In this document: positions 23,701 through 27,864 of the stretch, piece after piece | Position numbering within the stretch: position 1 is the stretch's first letter | How the letters are laid out: the number at the start of each line of letters is the position of its first letter | Assembly: GCA_020634495.1 (NCBI GenBank) | Contig: JACKBR010000063.1 | Location: 1 to 27,864 of the forward strand | Reading direction: 5' to 3' | DNA length: 27,864 nucleotides | Source of the DNA: Ardenticatenaceae bacterium | GTDB lineage: Bacteria > Chloroflexota > Anaerolineae > Promineifilales > Promineifilaceae | The notes under the pieces: model-generated | Told to the model about the DNA's origin: nothing | Databases searched by the model: none | Seen by the model: the letters and a program-made list of their open reading frames with translations, nothing else | Made by a program: the position numbers and the translations under genes

Positions 23701-23968
23701 CGTCTCGCAAAGCGTGCCAGAAGACCCGGATGCCCTCAACGGCAGTTTGCCCTGGTGGTGGTGGTGGCAGTGGTACGATCATCAAAACATGCGGGATGAG
23801 CGCGTCGAAGCATTCAGTTCGCTGCTGTGGGAAGGGGTGTACACCTATGATTACGTGGCGCGGGCGACCACGCCTGGCACGTTCATTACCCCGCCCACCA
23901 AGGCAGAAGAAATGTATTCGCCAGACGTTTTTGGCCGCACCGGCACCGACATTGTAATTGTGGAGTGA
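17798..23968 (+). CDS. Bacterial alpha-2-macroglobulin family protein, thioester lost
   Basis: This 2056-residue protein is anchored by one N-terminal helix (about 14-36). A Pro-rich stretch (about 138-162) and an SbsA-type Ig-like domain (about 165-270) precede a chain of macroglobulin beta-sandwiches; FDDRAMYRPGEEVHIKGWLR near residues 713-732 is the typical MG signature. A low-complexity acidic, Ala-rich segment at about 1300-1345 is the likely bait region, just before the FDPLAVFAPTSQTNAEGQAE motif of the A2M domain. In the helical thioester domain the usual CxEQ is replaced by SADE (S1564-E1567), so covalent trapping is not expected. The C-terminus has LVDPLPAGLEAINPALA, five consecutive Trp (1986-1990) and the conserved YVARATTPGTFITPPTKAEE ending. 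Such proteins are thought to trap attacking proteases. A partner pbpC gene is not adjacent. AAGGA lies 10 nt before the ATG. Confidence 0.95.
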   Translation: MSQAERSDKKRQRRLIIGGVVSLFVLIATGLGIWFYQQRNGSGSGDGFTTPTLRSDTAVSGVGLEGAGFSSPNTTAASLLISLSEGQSLPDAVAANPLVTGDPLTEDEIAQILARLPELTGEIEDEQPFNLPDELLPPPRPGTTISQAFPPPPGAAAPPTVVDGPLEVLRYTPEGDIGLAPFLNVTFNQPMVPLTDLTSLSEADVPVNLTPDLPGTWQWISPQTLRFEFDSTAVDRLPMATDFVAEIPAGTTSASGNALAETVRWTFSTPPVQVVNSYPPQYEPQPLEPVIFIAFDQLVEPTAVLPTIHLIADGDTQALRLATSEEIEADKQVSRLAESAREGYWLALRPERPLPADSEIILTIGPNTPSAEGPRLNPEAQTITFYTYPPLRLERDSCGWSNGDCPPLTPFYLEFNNPLDPAAFSETMIRIEPELPGATVQLNYNGLTIQGLTKGRTRYEVTIDGSLMDIFGQTLGDEETVRFRVDSATPFVSGPREMLVTTDPSSSDPSLTLYVVNYDELHVRMYAVSPDDWDDYMKYRRDFDEGREDELPTPPGNLVFDEMVPIDSEEDVLTETAVSLSEALDGDTGHLIVVVQPPDLPREIWEQRSQTIHTWVQVTQIGLDAIADHQQVVAWATNLADGAPLSGVRISGSQNSAAATTGADGLARMDLPGGGLSWLLATLGDDTAILPTSYSWWDEEGWRPRALQDELRWHIFDDRAMYRPGEEVHIKGWLRHISGEGAITLPGDRVNGISYRTYDSQGNVIVEGTAVLNAFGGFDFSFDLPENSNLGYAYMEFLANGQYGGHEFQIQEFRRPEFEVSARQESIGPYVVGDAATVAVTASYFSGGPLANADTSWFVTSTPTYYSPPGWPEFSFGTWTPWWYFGGFGIEEEFGFVDFGFPGGSDSVAETFSGLTDAGGEHFLQIDFEALEGNRPFTVRAEATVMDVNQQAWSANTGLLVHPASLYVGLRSPSTFVEQGEPLEIEAIVTDIDGAAVAGTAVSLTAARLEWNYRDGQWREESVDSQTCEVTSATEPVECSFSTEVGGTYEITAVLSDAQGRQNQSQLTRWVSGGKRPVQRNVTQESVTLIPNLQEYQPGDVAEILVQSPFSPAEGVLTLSHGGILSTEQFALEDGSATLQIPITEAHIPNLSLKVDLVGSAPRTDDAGEPLTDLPPRPAFATGSLELSVPPYSRELSVAIAPQTDSLEPGAETAVSLTVTNAQGQPVPNAEVALVVVDEAILALTNYQLVNPLDIFYSNQWSWVDSRYGRSSIILVNPESLAGEIGANSARDVVVTRVSAELVVEDEAMEESADGAADLAFEAPAPTVADTDVGGDDAAAQTPIDLRTNFDPLAVFAPTSQTNAEGQAEVSFTLPDNLTRYRIMAVAVAGDNLFGAAESNLTARLPLMVRPSAPRFLNFGDQFELPIVVQNQTNEPMEVDVVIDVTNLNLTAGAGQRVTVPANDRVEVRFPATTNQAGTARYQVAVVSGPYADAASGEMPVYTPATTEAFATYGTLDEGAVAQPFVMPDGVIPGYGGLEINTSSTALQALTDAVLYLTNSRYDSADEIASRILTVAALRDVLTAFEAEGLPEPATLLTAVIRDIETLEGLQNPDGGFPIWERGRESYPFHTVHVAHALAVAEQKGYATPAAMQANVQQYLQSIESHYPHWYGQQTRWALSAYALYVRHLAGDSDFAKARALLDEAGSENLSLEANAWLWEILANDPASADRVAAIRQYISNRAVETADAANFITSYGDEAYLMLHSNRRTDGIILQTLINQTPESDLIPKVVNGLLAHRTQGRWGNSQENVFILLALDSYFNTFEAETPDFVAQLWLGETYAGAQAFEGRSTDSFQTEIPMSYLAEEEVGDVIVSVDGNGRLYYRLSLNYAPTDLSLDALNRGFMVQRTYEGVDDPEDVWQDADGVWHIKLGARVRVKLTLVADNRRYHVALVDPLPAGLEAINPALAVSQSVPEDPDALNGSLPWWWWWQWYDHQNMRDERVEAFSSLLWEGVYTYDYVARATTPGTFITPPTKAEEMYSPDVFGRTGTDIVIVE

Positions 23969-23978
23969 TTGGCTCTGT

Positions 23979-24011
23979 AGTTCCCCGGAAACTCAAAGTT
24001 TCCGGGGAACT
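23979..24011. terminator. Perfect 15-bp hairpin between convergent genes
   Basis: AGTTCCCCGGAAACT (23979-23993) is perfectly complementary to 23997-24011, with a 3-nt CAA loop. It begins 11 nt after the macroglobulin stop and ends 7 nt before the stop of the minus-strand heme protein. No T-run follows on either side, so it may act as an RNA 3'-end protector or a non-canonical terminator for both genes. Confidence 0.65.
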
Positions 24012-24018
24012 TGGACAC

Positions 24019-24465
24019 CTAATTCCTGGCCGTGTGCTTAAATCCGTTGATCAGTTGTTCCACTTCAGCGGGGGTGAGCTTGGCTTCTGGATGTGTGGGG
24101 AGGAAAATGGCAGGTGGCATACTGCCGTTTTGCAATACCTCCCACATTTCATCAATCTCTCGCGGTTTGCCACCCTGATCCCATTCTGAAAAGTTTAGAA
24201 TTTGCCGCCCTTCGTCCACGTCGTGCTGGACGAGCCAGGAGATGGGGGCTACGTTGCTGTACCAGGGCCATTCCGATTCGTTGCTGTGGCAGTCGAAGCA
24301 GGCCCGCTCGGCCAGGGCGCGGGTTTCGGGATTGATCCAGTTGGGTTCGCTTTGTACGGGGGGATTGGTGTGGTTACGGCCGTATGGCACCAATTGAATC
24401 ACCACAAAACCGGCCACGGCCAAAATGGCTCCCCATTTCACGATCTTTTTCAGCAGTGCGTTCAT
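24019..24465 (-). CDS. Heme-binding domain protein (c-type, CxxCH)
   Basis: This 148-residue protein has an N-terminal membrane anchor (about 8-27) and one c-type heme site, C56-F-D-C59-H60, in the context ERACFDCHSNESEWPWYSN, followed by PISWLVQHDVDEGR and NFSEW. This pattern matches the small 'haem_bd' family rather than classic cytochrome c. M116 in GSMPPAIF is a candidate sixth ligand. The protein would sit on the outer face of the membrane and carry electrons or sense redox state. The reading frame extends six codons upstream to a TTG, but AAGGAG lies inside that extension 9 nt before the ATG at 24465, so the ATG is chosen. It is monocistronic, with the hairpin at 23979-24011 at its end. 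Confidence 0.92.
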   Translation of the reverse strand: MNALLKKIVKWGAILAVAGFVVIQLVPYGRNHTNPPVQSEPNWINPETRALAERACFDCHSNESEWPWYSNVAPISWLVQHDVDEGRQILNFSEWDQGGKPREIDEMWEVLQNGSMPPAIFLPTHPEAKLTPAEVEQLINGFKHTARN

Positions 24466-24579
24466 AAAAGAAAGCTCCTTCAACAGTAATACAAAAAGTA
24501 GGTAAGTTGGTTTGTGAAAAACCTCACGGTTAGTTTACGTCAGAATCATTGATTTTGAGTTAAGCGGAGGCAAAACCAC

Positions 24580-24601
24580 CTTAAATTTGGCTTAAATCTG
24601 G
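24580..24601 (+). promoter_or_regulatory. Pho-box-like tandem 11-bp direct repeats
   Basis: CTTAAATTTGG and CTTAAATCTGG stand exactly head to tail (10 of 11 identical). A core of TTAAAT repeated every 11 bp is the arrangement bound by OmpR/PhoB-family regulators, and resembles the Bacillus PhoP TTAACA-N5-TTAACA boxes. It lies 60 nt upstream of the start of just such a regulator gene, and about 115 nt from the divergent heme-protein start. Confidence 0.5.
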
Positions 24602-24660
24602 CCCGCCTGCTTGCTCCCCCCATCACCCTATGCCACAATCTCACTCATGGAGGCTTTTCC

Positions 24661-25350
24661 GTGACCCGACTGCTTTTAATTGATGATGATCCCATGATTA
24701 CAGAACCGCTGGAGCGCCAGTTGGGGTTGGCTGGTTACGACGTGCTGGTGGCACATGACGGCCGTTCCGGTTTGCAGCTTGCCCAAATGAAACAGCCAGA
24801 CCTGGTGGTGCTGGACGTGATGATGCCAGAGATGGATGGTTGGGAGCTGTGCCAAAAGCTGCGCCAAAGCAGCGTCGTGCCCATTCTCATGCTCACGGCG
24901 TTGGGAGATGAAGTGGATCGCATTCTGGGGCTGGAGCTAGGGGCCGACGATTACCTGACCAAGCCGTTCAGCGTGCGCGAGCTAAAAGCCCGCATCAAAG
25001 CGCTGCTGCGTCGGGTGGAGCTAGACCAGCAGGCGCAGCCTGCTCGGAATGAGCTGCTGCTGGGCAACATTCGCATTGCCCTGGACAGCCGCCAGGTGTT
25101 CATAGGCCAGGAGCCATTGCAGCTGCGCTACAAGGAGTTTGAACTGCTCAGTTTGTTGATGAGCCGGGCGGGCGACGTGGTGACGCGGGCTGAACTGTTC
25201 GACAAAATTTGGGGCACCGATTGGCTGGGGGATACGCGCACGCTGGACGTTCACATCCGCTGGCTGCGCGAAAAAATTGAGGCCAATCCCAGCCAGCCGC
25301 GCTACATTCAAACGGTGCGGGGCGTGGGTTACCGCATGGTGGCAGACTGA
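24661..25350 (+). CDS. OmpR/PhoB-family response regulator
   Basis: This 229-residue DNA-binding regulator has a receiver domain (1-118) with acidic residues D8 and D9, the phosphoacceptor D52 (VLDVMMPEMDG), T79 and K101 (TKPF), followed by a winged-helix effector (about 133-227) with LRYKEFELLSLLMSRAGDVVTRAEL and the conserved end RYIQTVRGVGYRM. Everything needed for phosphorylation and DNA binding is present. The start is a GTG with GGAGG 7 nt upstream; the ATG at 24646 hits a stop after five codons. The TGA overlaps the ATG of the kinase gene by one base (TGATG), a sign of translational coupling. A direct repeat fitting its own family's binding sites lies upstream, suggesting autoregulation. 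Confidence 0.97.
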   Translation: MTRLLLIDDDPMITEPLERQLGLAGYDVLVAHDGRSGLQLAQMKQPDLVVLDVMMPEMDGWELCQKLRQSSVVPILMLTALGDEVDRILGLELGADDYLTKPFSVRELKARIKALLRRVELDQQAQPARNELLLGNIRIALDSRQVFIGQEPLQLRYKEFELLSLLMSRAGDVVTRAELFDKIWGTDWLGDTRTLDVHIRWLREKIEANPSQPRYIQTVRGVGYRMVAD

Positions 25351-26783
25351 TGTTTGGCCAATGGCGTCTGCGCACGCGCCTGCTGGTGGCCTATGTCAGC
25401 CTCATTCTGTTGGGCTTTGTGGGATTGTCCTGGCTGGCCGGCAGCCAGATTTCGGCCGGGGCTGTTGAAGATTTTGAGCGCAGTCTGGAAACCCAGGCAG
25501 AGTTGGTGGCCCGCAATTTGCGCGAGCCGGTAGAACATTTTGCCGAAGGGGAGGGGGCGTTTAGTGAGATTGAAACGGCCGTTACCGGGCTGGCCAACGA
25601 TTTTAATCTGCAAATCACGCTCATTGCCCCGGACGGTTATGCCTGGGCCAGCAGCGATGCGGCCGTTGGGAAGCCGAATTTGGCAGAAGACCCAGAAGTG
25701 CAGGCCGTGCTCAACCACAGCAGTACGGCCGTTTTTGATACTCGCCCCGATGCAGACAATATAAACACAATTTATACGGCCGTTCCCCTGGCCGAAGACG
25801 GCCGTTTGCTCAGCATTGTGCGCGTGGCGGCCCCGGCCAGCGCCACCGCCAACGTGGTGAATCAGCGCTATTTGCAGTTGGCCGCTGGGGTTCTGGGGCT
25901 GACCGGGCTGGCCATTGTTGCCGCCCTTTGGTTGGCTGCCTCGTTTACCCGGCCGTTGGAAGGGCTGCAAACCTCGGCCATGAAGCTGGCCGCAGGCGAC
26001 CTGACCCAGCGCGTGACCGTGACCCGCCAGGATGAGTTGGGCCAGCTTGGCGAAACGTTTAACCACATGGCGGAGCAGGTGGAAGCGATGCTGCTGGAGC
26101 AAAAAGCGTTTGCCAGCAACGCCTCGCACGAGCTGCGCACGCCGCTCACCACCATTCGCCTGCGCAGCGAAGCCCTGCGCGATGGCCACTTGGATGACGC
26201 CACTGCCCAACAATACATTGCCGAAATTGATGATGAAGTTGCCCGCCTGGGCCGCCTGGTGAACGATCTGATCCAGCTCTCCCGCTTTGATTCCGGCCGG
26301 GCGGAAGTGGGCAACGAGCTAATTGATCCGGTGCGATTGGGTCGCTCCTTGTGCCAGCAAATGCAGAAAACGGCCGTAGCCAAAAAAATCAGCCTCAATT
26401 TTGATGCGCCAAACGAGCTGCCCGTTATTCAGGCCAATCAAAGCCATTTGCGCATTGTGCTGCAAAATTTGCTGGGCAATGCCCTGAAATACACGCCCGA
26501 AGGCGGGCAGGTAGCGTGGCGCTTGTCGCTTGAGGACGGCTACCTGCGCAGCGAGATGACCGACAACGGCATTGGCCTCGCCCCAGAAGACGCGGCCCGC
26601 CTGTTTGAACGCTTCTACCGCGCCGACAAGGCCCACACGCGGGCCACGGGCGGCACCGGACTGGGTTTACCGCTGGCCAAATCTATTGTAGAGTTCTATA
26701 ACGGCCGTATCCAAATCCACAGTGATGGGCCAGGGCAAGGGACGACGGCGACGGTTTGGTGGCCTTTGCCCGAACAACCGTAA
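25350..26783 (+). CDS. Sensor histidine kinase (HAMP, HisKA, HATPase)
   Basis: This 477-residue membrane kinase pairs with the overlapping regulator gene. Two transmembrane helices (about 11-31 and 176-197) enclose an extracytoplasmic sensing domain of about 145 residues. A HAMP domain (about 198-250) is followed by the phosphoacceptor H260 in FASNASHELRTPLTT and the ATP-binding domain with the N box (N377 in NLLGNALKYTPEGG), G1 box (DNGIGL, 405-410), F box (LFERFYRAD, 418-426) and G2 box (GTGLGL, 435-440). The layout is of the classic PhoR/BaeS type. The sensor domain shows no PAS motif or known ligand signature that I can name, so the signal is unknown. The patatin-like gene follows by 28 nt on the same strand. 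Confidence 0.97.
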   Translation: MFGQWRLRTRLLVAYVSLILLGFVGLSWLAGSQISAGAVEDFERSLETQAELVARNLREPVEHFAEGEGAFSEIETAVTGLANDFNLQITLIAPDGYAWASSDAAVGKPNLAEDPEVQAVLNHSSTAVFDTRPDADNINTIYTAVPLAEDGRLLSIVRVAAPASATANVVNQRYLQLAAGVLGLTGLAIVAALWLAASFTRPLEGLQTSAMKLAAGDLTQRVTVTRQDELGQLGETFNHMAEQVEAMLLEQKAFASNASHELRTPLTTIRLRSEALRDGHLDDATAQQYIAEIDDEVARLGRLVNDLIQLSRFDSGRAEVGNELIDPVRLGRSLCQQMQKTAVAKKISLNFDAPNELPVIQANQSHLRIVLQNLLGNALKYTPEGGQVAWRLSLEDGYLRSEMTDNGIGLAPEDAARLFERFYRADKAHTRATGGTGLGLPLAKSIVEFYNGRIQIHSDGPGQGTTATVWWPLPEQP

Positions 26784-26811
26784 GCGGGATAGATTTGTTT
26801 AGGAGGCAACC

Positions 26812-27864
26812 ATGCACTTTAATCTTGTTTTTGAAGGGGGCGGTGCCAAAGGGGTGGTTTTTGCCGGGGCAATGCAAGAGTTTGAAAAGCAAGGGCATAC
26901 GTACGGCCGTTTGCTGGGCACATCTGCCGGGGCCATCACGGCCACGCTCCTGGCGGCTGGCTTTTCTCCGCAAGAGATGCTCGTACAGGTCAACGAGAAA
27001 CTGCCTGATGGCTCTCCCCGCTTTGGCACCTTCATGGACATTGCCGAATCAATTACCGATGAAGATTGGGAAAACAGCGTTCTTTTTAAGCTGTTCAACC
27101 AAATAAATTGGCCGTTTGTTCCAGAATCAGCCGAACGGAAAATGGATGATTTCATCTTTAAGCAGTTTATGCAGATGAAGATTTACCGCCTGCTTTTTAC
27201 ATTTCTGGAGCTGGGCGGTTTGTATGCCGGTCGTGCCTTTTTAACCTGGCTGCGGGAGAAGTTGGATTTGAACGGCCGTAACCTGGGGCAGGCCACGCTG
27301 GCACAATTTTACGAGCACACCGGCAAAGATTTAAATATGGTGGCTTCGAACATCACCGATGGCGGCGTCCTGGTCTTGAATCATCGAACCGCCCCCAATT
27401 GCCCTGTGGCCTGGGCCGTGCGCATGTCGATGAGCATTCCTTTTGTCTGGCAAGAAGTGCGCTGGCGGCAGGAATGGGGAACGTATCATGGCCGGGAGAT
27501 CACTGGCCACGCCATTGTTGATGGCGGCCTCAACTCTAACTTTCCCATTCGACTGTTAATCTCGCGCAGCCCGGACGTTGTGGATGTGATGGGGCCACAC
27601 GACGGGACGTTTACCCTGGGGATGCTGATTGATGAGACCAAGCCTGTGCCCAATAGCCAAATTGGACTGGAAACCGCAGCTGCGCCAACGGCCGTTGACG
27701 TCAAAAATCTACCCATTGTGCGCCGGGTGTCTAATTTGGTGAATACCATCACCACCGGCAACGATAAAACTATTATCGACGCCTACAAAGATGGCGTTTG
27801 CCGCCTGCCCGCCAAGGGGTACCAAACAACTGATTTTGACATGAGCGATGAGCGCGTTGCAGCC
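26812..27864 (+). CDS. Patatin-like phospholipase (3' end cut by window)
   Basis: This is a serine acyl hydrolase with the patatin Ser-Asp dyad. All parts are visible in the 351 residues present: the oxyanion loop EGGGAKG (8-14), the nucleophile elbow GTSAG with S38 (36-40) and the catalytic aspartate D237 in VDGG. It has no signal peptide, so a cytoplasmic or membrane-face lipase acting on phospholipids or acylglycerols is likely. A perfect AGGAGG lies 5 nt before the ATG, and it starts 28 nt after the kinase stop, so it probably shares the two-component transcript. The frame is open to the last base, so the C-terminus is missing. The ~200 residues between the catalytic pair are longer than in the shortest bacterial patatins. 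A toxin-type patatin effector is an alternative without other support here. Confidence 0.94.
   Translation, partial: MHFNLVFEGGGAKGVVFAGAMQEFEKQGHTYGRLLGTSAGAITATLLAAGFSPQEMLVQVNEKLPDGSPRFGTFMDIAESITDEDWENSVLFKLFNQINWPFVPESAERKMDDFIFKQFMQMKIYRLLFTFLELGGLYAGRAFLTWLREKLDLNGRNLGQATLAQFYEHTGKDLNMVASNITDGGVLVLNHRTAPNCPVAWAVRMSMSIPFVWQEVRWRQEWGTYHGREITGHAIVDGGLNSNFPIRLLISRSPDVVDVMGPHDGTFTLGMLIDETKPVPNSQIGLETAAAPTAVDVKNLPIVRRVSNLVNTITTGNDKTIIDAYKDGVCRLPAKGYQTTDFDMSDERVAA

Larger units (their letters stand above)
1062..27695. repeat. Dispersed HIP1-like palindrome ACGGCCGT (about 55 copies)
   Basis: The perfect 8-bp palindrome occurs about once per 500 nt, mostly extended to AACGGCCGTT or with A/T flanks. 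Starts that I read include 1062, 1279, 1573, 1749, 2126, 3484, 3961, 4107, 4956, 5293, 5846, 6424, 6805, 7220, 7880, 8420, 8840, 9261, 9370, 9444, 10164, 11581, 11818, 11993, 12538, 13896, 16237, 16476, 16585, 17054, 17422, 17966, 18491, 18711, 18850, 19523, 20102, 20795, 20951, 21434, 21600, 22024, 22589, 23433, 24376, 24758, 25575, 25725, 25776, 25798, 26370, 26701, 26903, 27272 and 27688. It lies in every codon frame (for example ETAV at 19523, ERPL at 18850 and NGR at 23433) and in gaps between genes. The interval given spans first to last copy. Confidence 0.93.

Noticed and set aside
11578..23968. Acylases, secreted protein and macroglobulin as a known defence island
   Set aside because: No nuclease, restriction, toxin-antitoxin, phage or mobile gene accompanies them, and each has a plausible envelope housekeeping role.
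24466..24483. TTG start of the heme-binding protein
   Set aside because: The ribosome binding site AAGGAG lies inside this extension and serves the ATG at 24465.
25329..26213. 294-codon open frame on the minus strand opposite the histidine kinase
   Set aside because: It is a shadow of the GC-rich kinase gene; its translation is low in hydrophobic core patterns and rich in Gln, Gly, Arg and His, with no domain seen.

Overview
This window looks like a chromosomal segment of an uncultured, Anaerolineae-like Chloroflexota bacterium. That placement is an inference from gene content and style: a complex I NuoN, a CtaA-type heme A synthase, a DUF2079 membrane protein, large secreted proteins, a two-component system, and a DNA style marked by a very abundant palindrome. 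No rRNA, tRNA, CRISPR array, transposase or phage gene was seen. G+C looks moderately high, with the DUF2079 gene visibly more AT-rich.

Layout. 1-1163 is the 3' part of nuoN, ended by a strong terminator. 1256-3192 holds ctaA followed by a DUF72 gene on the minus strand, separated only by a hairpin repeat. A 473-nt divergent intergenic region precedes a plus-strand DUF2079 membrane protein (3666-5270). 5316-8590 is a minus-strand pair, an S1-domain protein then FtsK/SpoIIIE, read from a near-perfect sigma70 promoter at 8738-8765. BirA (8819-9643) and a small acidic tail-anchored protein (9790-10140) follow on the plus strand and end at a bidirectional terminator. 10306-16336 is a minus-strand row of two tandem penicillin-acylase-family Ntn hydrolases and an SPFH/band 7 protein. 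Divergent from it are a secreted beta-rich protein (16570-17712) and a 2056-residue membrane-anchored alpha-2-macroglobulin (17798-23968). The right end has a minus-strand heme-binding protein, then a plus-strand response regulator, sensor kinase and patatin-like lipase cluster that runs off the window.

How the genes relate. NuoN, heme A synthase and the membrane-anchored heme-binding protein point to an aerobic respiratory chain. The acylases, the macroglobulin, the secreted protein and the SPFH protein form an envelope-facing block. The two-component genes overlap by one base and lead into the lipase, so stress or phosphate-type control of membrane lipid turnover is possible but unproven.

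The most striking signals are not genes. (1) The palindrome ACGGCCGT, usually as AACGGCCGTT, occurs about 55 times, in all codon frames and between genes, like the HIP1 element of cyanobacteria. (2) A GGAGATT-type hairpin repeat occurs twice: once filling the ctaA-DUF72 gap and once in frame inside the first acylase, immediately before its predicted autoproteolysis serine. (3) Several leaders carry overlapping or interleaved inverted repeats. (4) The macroglobulin has lost the thioester motif. I did not find a clearly new multi-gene defence or mobile system.
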